Assembly (NCBI RefSeq): GCF_018283675.1
Contig: NZ_JAGVRK010000001.1
Location: 3,844,001-3,908,000, forward strand
Length of the DNA: 64,000 bases
Source: Metabacillus flavus
GTDB taxonomy: Bacteria; Bacillota; Bacilli; Bacillales; Bacillaceae
Direction of reading: 5' to 3'
In this document: piece after piece, positions 24,594 to 33,905 of the stretch
How the letters are laid out: the number at the start of each line of letters is the position of its first letter
Numbering within the stretch: the stretch's first letter is position 1
Position numbers and translations under genes: made by a program
Notes under the pieces: model-generated
The model's input: only the letters and a program-made list of their open reading frames with translations
Told to the model about the DNA's origin: nothing
Database searches by the model: none

Positions 24594-25634
24594 TCAGCGC
24601 GGTTTTGCCACAATCCCATTATGAACTTTAATGAAGCCATGACGGAGAATCTCAAAGCCTCCTTCATACACATAGAGCCCCATCTGCCGGATATCCATGA
24701 GCTCGCGGTACGTATGGTTCATTACATCGGCCATGATGGTGTAGAACAGCTTGGATTTCATTTGCAGCCTCGGTGTTGTCATAATGACATAGCCTCCCGG
24801 CTTTAAAAATTTGCGGTGCCAATCCAGCGCCTCATGCTTCAGCTCATCCGGAAAATGCTCTAACAAACCGACGCTTAAGACAATGTCGAATTCTTTTCCG
24901 AAATGTAAATTCCTGATATCTTCAACTAAATAGGTGATATTCATCTGATCCTTATACCATACCTTCATGTAACCGGTCTCAGGATTTGTTCCCAGGAAGG
25001 GATATGTATCAGGAAAATGGCCGAATCGGTCGGTTTTGCAGAATTCATCATAGTCGGCCATCACAATCTCACCGCCCGGGTACATAGCATACAGCTGCAT
25101 CGCCTCATACCCTTCTGCAGCGCCAAGAAAGAGGATTCTCGGTTTATGGACGGCCAGTCCTTCAAACAGCGCGCGCTTGCCACGTGGATCCCAGACCCCA
25201 TCCTCGATTCGGTGTGCATAGTTCCATAAGGACAAGCGAACCGTTTCGCCCAATGCTTCTTTAACTTCTGAAAAACGGAATCTGGAAAGATGCTGCTTCA
25301 GCTCGCGTTTGCTTTGAGTCAATTCATCCGGCACATCCTTCACAAACCATTCGTGAAAGGACCGGTTGAAGAATTCCCAGGAAGCTTTTACGGACATCTC
25401 CCCGTTCTCACGTTCATACTCGCGTTTGGATTTGGCGGCGGTTTTCACTTCATACGGCTTCCCGGCTTCTTTCCAGGTCAAATTTGACCAATCGCTAACA
25501 AGCCCCGCATTAAAAAACTTTTCATTTTCCTTTGCATGTCGCATATCCACCCGGTAGCTTGGCAGCAGCTCCGTTATACCTGCATCATCTTCCGTATACC
25601 GTAAAGAATTTCGAACAGGATTGACCAATTCCAT
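24594..25634 (-). CDS. Class I SAM-dependent methyltransferase
   Basis: About 346 residues. A variable N-terminal half (charged, helical) precedes a Rossmann methyltransferase fold: motif I RILFLGAAEGYEAMQL, acidic residue in IVMADYDEF, motif near FDIVLSVGLLEHFPDEL and a post-motif LKPGGYVIMTTPR. Substrate unknown; the C-terminal section is typical of small-molecule or lipid methyltransferases. The frame extends to 25655, but the ATG at 25634 lies about ten bases after GGAAGGGAG. The gap to the downstream lipoprotein gene is 49 bp, so an operon is possible. Confidence 0.75.
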   Translation of the reverse strand: MELVNPVRNSLRYTEDDAGITELLPSYRVDMRHAKENEKFFNAGLVSDWSNLTWKEAGKPYEVKTAAKSKREYERENGEMSVKASWEFFNRSFHEWFVKDVPDELTQSKRELKQHLSRFRFSEVKEALGETVRLSLWNYAHRIEDGVWDPRGKRALFEGLAVHKPRILFLGAAEGYEAMQLYAMYPGGEIVMADYDEFCKTDRFGHFPDTYPFLGTNPETGYMKVWYKDQMNITYLVEDIRNLHFGKEFDIVLSVGLLEHFPDELKHEALDWHRKFLKPGGYVIMTTPRLQMKSKLFYTIMADVMNHTYRELMDIRQMGLYVYEGGFEILRHGFIKVHNGIVAKPR

Positions 25635-25830
25635 ACAAACAACGCTCCCTTCCAATTTACGCGTAGCAGAATAATTGCTGACAAAAGGGGGAATAGTTAG
25701 CAGATGCGTTTTCTATATACTAGTTCCACAATTTTTTTTCATACCCTCCTAAAAAAAACACTTTTGATATTCGAGAAACAGTGGTAACATTATAAATGTT
25801 TTTTTACTATAACTATAGGTGGCGAGTAAA

Positions 25831-27723
25831 TTGTCAGATGATTCGAAACAACGTGATAAATTTGTCCCTTACGTTCCTTCTTCTAAATCTTTGCCCGAAC
25901 TGACTGTAACCGCTATTGTTCTTGGTATTATTTTAGCGGTCGTGTTTGGTGCAGCGAATGCTTACTTGGGACTTCGGATTGGCTTAACGGTATCAGCATC
26001 TATTCCTGCTGCGGTTATTTCAATGGCGATTCTAAGAGGGTTATTCAGAAGGAATTCGATTCTGGAAAACAACATCGTACAAACGATGACCACAGCAGGA
26101 GAGGCTGTTGGAGCCGGAGCGGTATTCACCCTCCCTGCATTATTTCTTTGGGATGTGGATGTCAGCCAGGGGCTGATTATCTTTGTTGTCCTTACCGGGG
26201 GATTTCTTGGTGTATTTATGATGGTGCCTCTTCGCCAGCTTTTAATTGTCAGAGAGCATGAAATCCTGCCTTATCCGGAAGGGACAGCCTGTGCTGAAGT
26301 GCTTAAATCCGGTGAAGAAGGCGGAAACAGTGCGAAGCTGATTGGAATCGGCCTGTTAATCGGCGGAGGGTTTAAAGCACTTGGCGATGGGTTTAAACTG
26401 TTCAAAACGGAAGTGGAAACCGGCATTACAAACTTTAAAAATGCCGTAGTCGGGATTGATACACTTCCTGCCCTTCTCGGTGTCGGCTATATTATCGGAC
26501 CGAGAGTTGCCGGGCAAATGCTTGGCGGCGGACTTCTTGCCTGGATCGTTCTGATTCCGGCAATCGGCTTCTTCGGAGGCGGTTCTGACGCCGCGATCTT
26601 CCCTGCTGATGCCCCGATCAGCGAATTGGATGCATGGGGTATTTGGGAAGGCTATATCCGCTATATTGGTGCAGGAGCAGTTGCAGTAGCCGGTTTGATT
26701 ACCTTGGTTAAATCTATTCCAACCCTTTTCGGTTCTGCATTCGCAACCTTCAAAGGCGTTCGTGATAACAAAGGACAGCTCCAGGCTGCGCCAATCCGGA
26801 CAGAGCAGGACATTCCGATGAAATATGTATTGATCGGTATCCTTGCCCTTGTTTTGATTATCGCGTTCGTTCCTGTTACTCAAATCGGAATCATTGGCGC
26901 CATTGCCATTGCGATTTTCGGATTTCTATTTGTTTCCGTTGCTTCCCGTATTGTCGGTGTCGTTGGAAGCTCTTCTTCTCCTGTTTCAGGAATGACGATC
27001 GCGACACTGCTTATCGTTACGGTTGTGTATAAAGCGACCGGATTCTCCGGCATGGAAGGAATGGTTGCTGCCCTGCTCGTAGCTGCAATCATCTGTACAG
27101 CCCTTGCTGTTGCAGGGGATATTTCTCAGGATTTAAAAACCGGCTACATTGTCGGAGGAACCCCTTGGAAGCAGCAAGTTGCGATGATGATTGGTGTCGT
27201 TGCATCCGGTTCCCTGATCGGATTTATTCTGATCTTGATGGATAATGCGTACACAATGGGTTCAGCGGATCTTCCAGCACCAAAAGCAGCCCTGATGAAA
27301 ATTTTGGCTGAAGGGGTTCTTGGCGGAGATCTTCCATGGGATCTGATTTTTATCGGTGCGGCAATTGCCGTAACACTTGAGTTCTTTGGAATGAATTCTC
27401 TTGTCGTAGCGGTTGGTATTTACCTGCCTGTTCACGTAAGCACACCGATTATGATTGGCGGATTTGTCCGCTTCTTCATTGAGAAATTCTCGAAAACCAA
27501 AGAAGCTCTTGCTGAACGTACAGACCGCGGAACCCTGTTTGCATCCGGTCTGATTGCAGGAGAGGCTCTTATTGGAGTTGTCATTGCGATCCTGCTGTAT
27601 TTCGAAGTAAACATTCCGGAAAATGCCTTATTCCCTAGTGCATTGCTTCCGTTTATCCTCTTCCTTCTTTTAGCGGTACTGCTTGGGTATGTATCTTTTA
27701 AAGGCAGCAAAAAACGTGTTTAA
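25831..27723 (+). CDS. OPT family oligopeptide transporter
   Basis: 630-residue integral membrane protein of the OPT superfamily, prokaryotic branch (peptides or metal-peptide chelates). About 15-16 hydrophobic segments; motifs FGAANAYLGLRIGLTVSASI, IVQTMTTAGEAVGAGAVFTL, EILPYPEGTACAEVLKSGE and GDISQDLKTGYIVGGTPWKQ are typical. TTG at 25831 has AGGTGG eight bases upstream; the GTG at 25819 overlaps that site. Overlaps the following PqqD-like gene by 8 bp, implying coupled translation. Substrate not deducible. Confidence 0.9.
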   Translation: MSDDSKQRDKFVPYVPSSKSLPELTVTAIVLGIILAVVFGAANAYLGLRIGLTVSASIPAAVISMAILRGLFRRNSILENNIVQTMTTAGEAVGAGAVFTLPALFLWDVDVSQGLIIFVVLTGGFLGVFMMVPLRQLLIVREHEILPYPEGTACAEVLKSGEEGGNSAKLIGIGLLIGGGFKALGDGFKLFKTEVETGITNFKNAVVGIDTLPALLGVGYIIGPRVAGQMLGGGLLAWIVLIPAIGFFGGGSDAAIFPADAPISELDAWGIWEGYIRYIGAGAVAVAGLITLVKSIPTLFGSAFATFKGVRDNKGQLQAAPIRTEQDIPMKYVLIGILALVLIIAFVPVTQIGIIGAIAIAIFGFLFVSVASRIVGVVGSSSSPVSGMTIATLLIVTVVYKATGFSGMEGMVAALLVAAIICTALAVAGDISQDLKTGYIVGGTPWKQQVAMMIGVVASGSLIGFILILMDNAYTMGSADLPAPKAALMKILAEGVLGGDLPWDLIFIGAAIAVTLEFFGMNSLVVAVGIYLPVHVSTPIMIGGFVRFFIEKFSKTKEALAERTDRGTLFASGLIAGEALIGVVIAILLYFEVNIPENALFPSALLPFILFLLLAVLLGYVSFKGSKKRV

Positions 27724-28066
27724 TAAGAAAAAAGAGAGGAACCTGCTTGAACTGGTTCCTCTTCTTGCTAATCATGTTGAACTGCAGATGAAGGACGGCG
27801 GTAAAGGGGTTCTAATCGTTCAGCGGACGAACTGGGCTGAACGATTCTCGATCCGTTTCCTGAAACAGCCTGCCTTCAGAACGATTCAGATGGACGAGTA
27901 TGGAACATATGTCCTCTCACAAATGAAGGATGATTCCACCGTGGCGGATCTGGCCGAGAGCATGAGTACCCATTTCGGAGAAGATGCCGAGCCAGTTCTA
28001 CCCCGGCTTACAAAATTCATTCAAATCCTGGAATCGCAGGAATGGCTAATTTGGAAAAATGAATGA
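27716..28066 (+). CDS. PqqD-like (RRE-fold) protein coupled to the OPT transporter
   Basis: 116-residue soluble protein with the PqqD/RRE winged-helix pattern: FLKQPAFRTIQMDEYGTYVL (beta strands and Leu/Tyr anchor) and DSTVADLAESMSTHFGEDAE (helix pair). GTG 27716 is the likeliest start and gives VFNKKKERNLLELVP; ATG 27689 is possible but has no clear site. PqqD domains bind peptides in peptide-modification pathways, yet no radical-SAM, precursor peptide or protease gene is nearby. The partner is the OPT transporter, with which it overlaps. A role in peptide recognition is inference. Confidence 0.75.
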   Translation: MFNKKKERNLLELVPLLANHVELQMKDGGKGVLIVQRTNWAERFSIRFLKQPAFRTIQMDEYGTYVLSQMKDDSTVADLAESMSTHFGEDAEPVLPRLTKFIQILESQEWLIWKNE

Positions 28067-28070
28067 ACAA

Positions 28071-28262
28071 GAGGCTGTCCAAAAAGCATCTTAGATATAC
28101 CACTTGCTATTTAACTTAGATTTGTTTGGGCTGATTTCCGCTGCAGGACTCCCTCATCCAGGGGCGGGCGGTGAGCCTCCTCCTCGCTTCGCGACTGCGG
28201 GGTCTCACCTGTCCCGCTGCTCCCGCCGGAGTGTCGCCCTTCCGCTTCAATCAGCCTGACTC
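28071..28262 (+). repeat. Dispersed GC-rich inverted repeat, copy 3 (subtype B)
   Basis: Starts AGGCTGTCC, inner arms GGGCTGATTTCCGCTGCAGG ... CCGCTTCAATCAGCC, core with GGTGAGCCTCCTC and CTGCGGGGTCTCACC. Shares the core with subtype A but has different ends. Confidence 0.85.
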
Positions 28263-28277
28263 AAATTTTAAAATAAA

Positions 28278-28312
28278 ACAGGGGAACGCTAAAATGCGTC
28301 ACCCTGTTTTTG
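28278..28312. terminator. Bidirectional terminator between PqqD-like gene and rluF
   Basis: ACAGGGGAACGC (from 28278) pairs with GCGTCACCCTGT (to 28307), followed by TTTTT; A/T runs occur on both sides. Confidence 0.75.
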
Positions 28313-28318
28313 TTAATG

Positions 28319-29038
28319 TTACTTTCCTGACGTAATTTCCCTTGTTTCACCATATAGCTTCTCAAATAAAGTAAGCATCTCATTGTCCGTAAGCTGCCTC
28401 CATGCCCCAAGCTCAATCCCTTCAAGATTTATGTTCATAATCCGGATTCTTTCAAGCCTGGTTACATAGAAGCCGAGCTCCTTGCACATTCTTCTGATTT
28501 GTCTGTTCAGCCCTTGAGTTAAAATAATCCGGAACGTGTCAGAGGATACTCGGCTTACTTGGCACGGATTGGTCACCGTCCCAAGAATGGCAACACCCGC
28601 TCCCATCATTTCCAGAAATTCATCCCCGAAAGGATTGCTGACGGTCACCACATATTCCTTCTCGTGACTGTTCTCAGAGCGAAGGATCCGATTCGAAATA
28701 TCGCCATCGTTTGTCATGATCAAAAGTCCCTGGGAATCCTTATCCAGACGTCCGACAGGAAAAATCCTTACCGGATAATTCATGTATTCGATAAGGTTAT
28801 TGCGCACGTCCCTTACAGCTGTGCACACAATGCCTGGAGGCTTATTTAAAGCGATATAGACGGGCTTGGGTTTTTCAGGAATGGGCTTCCCCTTCACAAG
28901 AACAACATCTTCCTCTGAAATGTCCTGACCGGGCATACAAACACTGCCATTTACCGTAATACAGCCTTCTTCAATGAAATGGTCTATTTCTCTTCTGGAC
29001 CAGTGCCCTGGGAGACTCATATATTTATTAATTCTCAA
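28319..29038 (-). CDS. rluF: 23S rRNA pseudouridine synthase RluF-like
   Basis: RNA-modifying enzyme converting uridine to pseudouridine (RluF acts on U2604 of 23S rRNA). An N-terminal S4 RNA-binding domain (MRINKYMSLPGHWSRREIDH) is followed by the RsuA/RluB/E/F catalytic core with catalytic Asp in GRLDKDSQGLLIMTND and the RluF-type C-terminal LTQGLNRQIRRMCKELGFYV, RLERIRIMNI. Start is TTG at 29038 with a weak GGCGGAA site. 239 residues, slightly shorter than E. coli RluF, which has a longer tail. Stands downstream of the ABC operon after a 73-bp gap. Confidence 0.88.
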   Translation of the reverse strand: MRINKYMSLPGHWSRREIDHFIEEGCITVNGSVCMPGQDISEEDVVLVKGKPIPEKPKPVYIALNKPPGIVCTAVRDVRNNLIEYMNYPVRIFPVGRLDKDSQGLLIMTNDGDISNRILRSENSHEKEYVVTVSNPFGDEFLEMMGAGVAILGTVTNPCQVSRVSSDTFRIILTQGLNRQIRRMCKELGFYVTRLERIRIMNINLEGIELGAWRQLTDNEMLTLFEKLYGETREITSGK

Positions 29039-29111
29039 ACTTCCGCCTGCTTTCGTTTTCTTCCATTCTCTTATTAAACGATTTTTTCAGTGGAAGGGCA
29101 ACGCTCATTTG

Positions 29112-29825
29112 TTACCTGTTCAGAAGATTATAGATCCACTCTTCCTGTGAGGCTTCGCCGGCGTATTCCTCTTTCGCCTCAAGCGCCGTTCCAATAAAAG
29201 AAAACTGCCCATCCTTTAAAACGCCAATTCTGCTGAACAAAGTCATAATTTCGTTTAGATCATGGGTCGTATAAACGATTGTTTTTCCTTCATCAGCAAG
29301 CCTTTTAACGAGACGGTTAATCTCAAGCTTCGATTGAAGGTCGATTCCGACAGTCGGCTCATCCATCAGTAAAATATCCGGCTGATGAATGAGCGCTGCG
29401 GCAATATTGAGCTTTCGTTTCATGCCCCCAGAGAGTCTGCTTACCTTCTCATCCCACTGATCCTCGAGCTGAACATCCGAACAGAGCTTCTTTAAGCTCT
29501 CTTCTGATGCCTTGATTTTGGCCAGCTTGCTGAATACGATCATGTTTTCCTTCACGGTATTTTGCTCCCAAAGAGCAATTTCCTGTGGTACATAGCCGAT
29601 GCATTCCCTGACCTTTCTTTTCTGTTTCCTGCTGTCCATGCCGTTAATATGAGCCGTTCCGGAATCCGGATAAGCAATCGCCGCGAGAATGGAGAGTAGT
29701 GTAGACTTACCAGCTCCGTTCTTGCCAAGGAGTCCAAATACCTCGCCTTTGGAGATCGTGAGAGACACCTCTTTAAGGGGATGCTTTTTTCCATATGTTT
29801 TCGTGACCTTATCAATATCAATCAT
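29112..29825 (-). CDS. ABC transporter ATPase (ABC-2 exporter)
   Basis: 237-residue nucleotide-binding subunit: Walker A GKNGAGKSTL, Q-loop GYVPQEIALW, signature LSGGMKRKLNI, Walker B ILLMDEPTVGID, switch His TTHDLNE. The CcmA/NatA/LnrL class works with ABC-2 permeases. Last of four minus-strand genes; its ATG overlaps the stop of the preceding permease gene (ATGA, 29822-29825). Exported substrate unknown; similar operons give resistance to polyene or peptide antibiotics (family knowledge). Confidence 0.9.
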   Translation of the reverse strand: MIDIDKVTKTYGKKHPLKEVSLTISKGEVFGLLGKNGAGKSTLLSILAAIAYPDSGTAHINGMDSRKQKRKVRECIGYVPQEIALWEQNTVKENMIVFSKLAKIKASEESLKKLCSDVQLEDQWDEKVSRLSGGMKRKLNIAAALIHQPDILLMDEPTVGIDLQSKLEINRLVKRLADEGKTIVYTTHDLNEIMTLFSRIGVLKDGQFSFIGTALEAKEEYAGEASQEEWIYNLLNR

Positions 29826-30988
29826 CGGGTACTCCTTAAGCGAGACATTGAAATAAAGATGAGCAGACTGCTCAGGGCTGCTGTTAGAACCAGCTTCAGC
29901 CAGATAGAGGCATTTTTAAGCTCCCAGTTCAGCACGGGTTCCTGCGGCAGCCATTCCTGCAGGGTTTTCAGCTGCGGCAGAATTTCACCAGCAGGGACCA
30001 CGCTTCCTCCAAGCAGACTGACTGTAAAAATCCACACGGTACTTGCCGTGTAATAATTACCTGTATGCGGTGAGATGCTTGCGAGAAAAAAACTGACAGA
30101 TAAGCCAAGCATCATAAAGAATACCATTGGAATGAGCAGCGTAATCGAAGTTCCGCTTTCAAGTCTGCTGATCATCCACCAGCTGACTGCAGCCTGGATC
30201 ACGTTCAGAGCCAGGTACGCGATGAAGGATTGCAAAATATAAGCATTAAGCCCTGCCGGTGTAGTCTGGATGCGTTTATAAAGAACGTCCTTTTCCTTTG
30301 GAATCCAGTCACACGTGAACATGCATAAGAGCAAGGCTGCTATCGTCCATATTCTAGCTGGAGATTCAAGCATCCCCGATCCGGAATCGGACTCCCTGTC
30401 TGCATTCTTTTTCTCTTCTGCAGGGACATAACGGATCGTCATGAGCGGCTTTGGCTCCCATTGCTGATCTGCGTAATGATAAGCCTCCTGCCAGATTTCC
30501 TCCGGAGATCTAAAATTTCCTTTGTATTTCTCTGCGATTTTTTCCACCCGTTTTGCAGCCTTAGCGCTGGATGTGAAACGGATCACTTCACTTGCAGCTA
30601 CCTCCCTAACCACACCTGAAGCTACCGATAAAGGGGAGGTCCGCATTTCAATAATGCCTTCCCTCTCACCTTCCGTAATTGATTGTTTGAAGCCGTGTTT
30701 AATAATGAAAACCGTATCCGTTTCTTCTCTTAGCAATAAGTCCTTAGCAACCGATTCGGTCGTTTGAGAAACCTTGATCCGTTCCTGTTTTTTCAGCCTG
30801 CTTATAAAGGTTTTTGAAAAATCAGTCCGGTCCTGATCCACAATAGCTACCGGTACACTCAAATCCTTCTCCACATTTCCTGTAAATTCACTCAAACCGT
30901 ATATTGCGGCAGCCGGCAAAAAGAGAAGGAGAAGAAGCAGGAATGGCTTTTTCAGTAGTTGCATGAATGTATGCTGCGCTATTCTCAT
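29822..30988 (-). CDS. ABC-2 type permease, second subunit
   Basis: 388-residue permease of the YhaP/NatB/LnrN type: an N-terminal helix (LLLLLLFLPAAAIYGL), a large extracytoplasmic domain (about residues 45-230), then about five membrane segments in the C-terminal half (IWTIAALLLCMF; TVSLLGGSVVPAG). The frame opens further upstream, but ATG 30988 follows GGAGGCGAGGGG and forms a 4-bp ATGA overlap with the upstream gene's stop, so it is the start. Confidence 0.87.
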   Translation of the reverse strand: MRIAQHTFMQLLKKPFLLLLLLFLPAAAIYGLSEFTGNVEKDLSVPVAIVDQDRTDFSKTFISRLKKQERIKVSQTTESVAKDLLLREETDTVFIIKHGFKQSITEGEREGIIEMRTSPLSVASGVVREVAASEVIRFTSSAKAAKRVEKIAEKYKGNFRSPEEIWQEAYHYADQQWEPKPLMTIRYVPAEEKKNADRESDSGSGMLESPARIWTIAALLLCMFTCDWIPKEKDVLYKRIQTTPAGLNAYILQSFIAYLALNVIQAAVSWWMISRLESGTSITLLIPMVFFMMLGLSVSFFLASISPHTGNYYTASTVWIFTVSLLGGSVVPAGEILPQLKTLQEWLPQEPVLNWELKNASIWLKLVLTAALSSLLIFISMSRLRSTR

Positions 30989-32199
30989 CCCCTCGCCTCC
31001 AATCTCTTTTCTCTTAGAATCGCACCCATTCCAATCAGAGCGATTAAGGCGCATAACAGAAAAAGGAGAGGGCTGAAATCAGTATTTCCGCCACTGAAAA
31101 GAGAGTAAGCCAGATCCAGGGTGTAGGTATTGATTGAGAATAAGGAGTATGGCTCAAGCCAGGCTGGCAAATAGAAGGATGGAATAAAATGCCCGCCCAG
31201 TACACACCCGGTGGAGATGAATACGGTGGATACAACTTGAAACAGCCGGTCGCTTGTGAAAATTGATGATATAAAACCGAATAGCGCCGTAAAAATCAGT
31301 AAAATAAGGATCGTTCCTGCCCCCGTTTCAAGCAGGCGTTCTCCGTCCCAAATATGACCTGCTTTTAAGGCATACACCCCTGCCGCAAGCAAAGGAATCA
31401 GGAAAACGCTCGCAGCCAGCCATTCTGAAAGGCTCAATCTCCAAGCACTCATTTTGTAAAGCAGCAAACGCGTCCGTATTCCGGAAGTAATCTGCCCCCG
31501 CATAAACAATAAGATTTGATAGGCCCAAACCATAAGCAGCAGTGTGAAAATTGATATTCCGTAGTAGGAAAGGATATTTTCAAGAAACAAACTGCCTTCT
31601 TCCGTTTCCTCGAATACTTCATTTCTTCCAAGAGCATGCAAGGAAAAGGATAGGACATCCTTTTTATATTCTGTCTTCCTGACTTCATTTGAAAGATCCG
31701 CCTGAAGCATAAAATCATAGACGGTGTTAATTCCGCTTTGAGCAGCCGATGTATAATCTGCCGCACTTTCCATGACCTGGCGGAATAAATAGGCCTGAAG
31801 AGGCTTATTTTCGTTTCCAATCACCGTAAGCGGAACATTTTCGCCATTCATAATAGTTTGGCTGAAGTTTTCAGGCAAAATAGCCATGCCGGCGATTTTA
31901 TTTTCTTTCAGCAGCTTTCTTGCGTTCGCTTCCGTTGTTACAACCGGCTTTACTACACGAGTCAGTTCCTCATTGTCCGTCAGCTGTTTGATCACATATC
32001 CTGTCTGAAAGGTCTCATCCTGGTCCACTATCGCGGCTTTAAACGGGTCAAGGCGTTCCTTATCCGTGAACGCCTTTGCCGCAATATAAGCTGAACCGCC
32101 CATAAGGATGAGCGGGACAGCGAACAGAAGAATAAGAGTTTTCCATTTTCGGACGACGCCTTTCAGAAAGAACAGCGCCATATAAAGGAAAGATCGCAT
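30985..32199 (-). CDS. ABC-2 type permease, first subunit
   Basis: 404 residues with the same architecture as its downstream neighbour: first helix TLILLFAVPLILMGGSAYI, extracytoplasmic domain with VDQDETFQTGYVIKQL (compare VDQDRTDFSKTFI in the other subunit), and C-terminal membrane segments including GCVLGGHFIPSFYLPAWLEP. The two permeases are paralogues and probably form a heterodimer. Starts 8 bp after the stop of the upstream gene. Confidence 0.87.
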   Translation of the reverse strand: MRSFLYMALFFLKGVVRKWKTLILLFAVPLILMGGSAYIAAKAFTDKERLDPFKAAIVDQDETFQTGYVIKQLTDNEELTRVVKPVVTTEANARKLLKENKIAGMAILPENFSQTIMNGENVPLTVIGNENKPLQAYLFRQVMESAADYTSAAQSGINTVYDFMLQADLSNEVRKTEYKKDVLSFSLHALGRNEVFEETEEGSLFLENILSYYGISIFTLLLMVWAYQILLFMRGQITSGIRTRLLLYKMSAWRLSLSEWLAASVFLIPLLAAGVYALKAGHIWDGERLLETGAGTILILLIFTALFGFISSIFTSDRLFQVVSTVFISTGCVLGGHFIPSFYLPAWLEPYSLFSINTYTLDLAYSLFSGGNTDFSPLLFLLCALIALIGMGAILREKRLEARG

Positions 32200-32207
32200 T
32201 GCTTAAC

Positions 32208-33896
32208 TTAAATGACTCCAAGCTGCAGCATAAGATCCTGCAGTTTAGTGCCGGCTTTTATTTGGATGTCTGTCATTTGAGCAGGTGTGATGTTATTGAT
32301 ATTGACTTCACTGTCCAGATTCACTTCAGGGATATCGGCATTTTTCTTAAGCTTTGTCTTCGTATCAATCTTTAAAGAAACGGATCCTTCTGCCATATCT
32401 GCACCACCATTGAGTTTAATTTCAAAAAGCTGGTTGCTGTAGTTGTCCTTCACACTTACATCCTGCTTTTGTGTTACATTACCCTCAATTTTCAGCGGAG
32501 AATCCAATCCTTCTTCAGAACCTAATGAAAAGTCGCGTGAAATGGTTTGCTTTGCAGGATCTTTTCCGGAAAAATCAGATTTCATGGAGAAATCAAAGGA
32601 TCCTTCAGCTGCAGGATCGTTGCTGCTGATTTTGCCTTTCAGTCTCTCTGTCCGGTTTGCATCATCTGTTTTTGAAATCTTGTTCGTTAACAGGATCGAC
32701 GCGCCCTCATCCTCATTATCAGAGACTAAATCCAGTTTAAATTCCTGGTCTCTTTTCTTATCCCCATCATAAGGGACGTCCATCGTGTGAATGGATATAG
32801 TATTTTCCGATCCGCTTTCCGTGTCCGTTACGGCCAGGTCCATTTTGCGGTCAATGACCAGTTCATCGCCGTTTACCATCAGCACGGATGTAAATCCTTT
32901 AGGGATTTTTGCATCCTTCAAGCCCTCTTTTGCATCTTTCAACGCATCCACGAAATCAGATTTTACTGTTTCAGGGTCCATCATATCCATTTGGCTGGCG
33001 CCCGTATTCCCGATTTTCACTACTCTGTTCGCTATAATAGTATGAAGCTCTTTATCTTTAATCATCTGATCCAGTAAACGAGTAATCAGCGTTTTCGTTT
33101 CTTTTTCTGATAGCTTCATAGTAACCTGGGTTACACTCAGCTTTTCGCCGTTATGCTCATAAGAAACATTATCCTTTTTCGTGAAAAATTCATCCTTCAG
33201 CTGTTCATTTAAGAAGGATGCATAGGTATCCTGAAGGTGTTTCTGTTCCTTTTCATTCAGTTCAAAATCTTTGATCGTAAGCGGCTGGAAGTTCAGCTTT
33301 TCAGGTCCGGCATATGCTGGGTCTACCTGCCTCATGAACTGGCCGTATTCATCTGAATTCAGATAGAGGTACTTTTCATAAATTGAAGGTATTTTTGCAG
33401 CAACCTGTTCAGGCGATTGGTAAATTTCCATATCAAGAAGATTTTCTCCCTGAATGGCAATGCCTGCTTTAGTGAAGCTCTTATCTGATTTTGGATCCTG
33501 CTCAACATCCGTTGTAATGGCAGCCTCATTTATAATTTCCTGGATCATTTCAAATTCGGGAGGCAATACTCCTTCGGCCTCAACACCGCCTGTTACTTTT
33601 GTTTTTGTGCTGGAGGCCATTTCTGCAAACTTTTCCTGAAAATCAGCAAGTTCGCCATTCTGATCTTCAAAATCCTCTGCTGCCTTTTGGAAAGTCTTTA
33701 ATTCCGAGAATAAATAAAGCTGTTTAGGTGACTTGCTAAAAATTAGTGCGTAGGCCGCTGTTCCTCCGATAACTAAAAAAGCGACGATTCCCGCAATGAC
33801 CCATTTCAGCGGAAATTTCCCCATTTGTCTGCTTGTAACGGTCTCAGTTGCAGCAGCGGTTTCAGATCTTCCTGTTCGATTATCATTGTTATTCAT
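32208..33896 (-). CDS. Large membrane-anchored extracytoplasmic protein (DUF6583-like)
   Basis: About 562 residues: a Thr/Ala-rich cytosolic start, one membrane helix (LKWVIAGIVAFLVIGGTAAY), then about 500 residues outside the membrane. That part has KSPKQLYLFSELKTFQKAAE just after the helix, coiled-coil-like helices, and a beta-rich half with repeated short strands. It resembles DUF6583 proteins as I remember them; not certain. ATG 33896 lies 11 bases after AGGGGG; a TTG at 33905 is too close to that site. First gene of the exporter operon (8 bp before the first permease), so it is probably an accessory substrate-capture or assembly factor (inference). Confidence 0.7.
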   Translation of the reverse strand: MNNNDNRTGRSETAAATETVTSRQMGKFPLKWVIAGIVAFLVIGGTAAYALIFSKSPKQLYLFSELKTFQKAAEDFEDQNGELADFQEKFAEMASSTKTKVTGGVEAEGVLPPEFEMIQEIINEAAITTDVEQDPKSDKSFTKAGIAIQGENLLDMEIYQSPEQVAAKIPSIYEKYLYLNSDEYGQFMRQVDPAYAGPEKLNFQPLTIKDFELNEKEQKHLQDTYASFLNEQLKDEFFTKKDNVSYEHNGEKLSVTQVTMKLSEKETKTLITRLLDQMIKDKELHTIIANRVVKIGNTGASQMDMMDPETVKSDFVDALKDAKEGLKDAKIPKGFTSVLMVNGDELVIDRKMDLAVTDTESGSENTISIHTMDVPYDGDKKRDQEFKLDLVSDNEDEGASILLTNKISKTDDANRTERLKGKISSNDPAAEGSFDFSMKSDFSGKDPAKQTISRDFSLGSEEGLDSPLKIEGNVTQKQDVSVKDNYSNQLFEIKLNGGADMAEGSVSLKIDTKTKLKKNADIPEVNLDSEVNINNITPAQMTDIQIKAGTKLQDLMLQLGVI

Positions 33897-33905
33897 GAAA
33901 CTCAA

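Noticed and set aside
26356-26883. Antisense frame of 175 codons within the OPT gene
   Set aside because: It is a mirror of a strongly biased coding strand; composition is odd (Asn/Cys/Arg-rich) and no ribosome site was seen. The same applies to the antisense frames in ywcA (5751-6158), cydA/cydB and the exporter operon.
27716-28318. Hidden RiPP precursor peptide near the PqqD-like gene
   Set aside because: After the gene only a dispersed repeat and a terminator follow, and upstream is the OPT gene; no small frame with a ribosome site was found.
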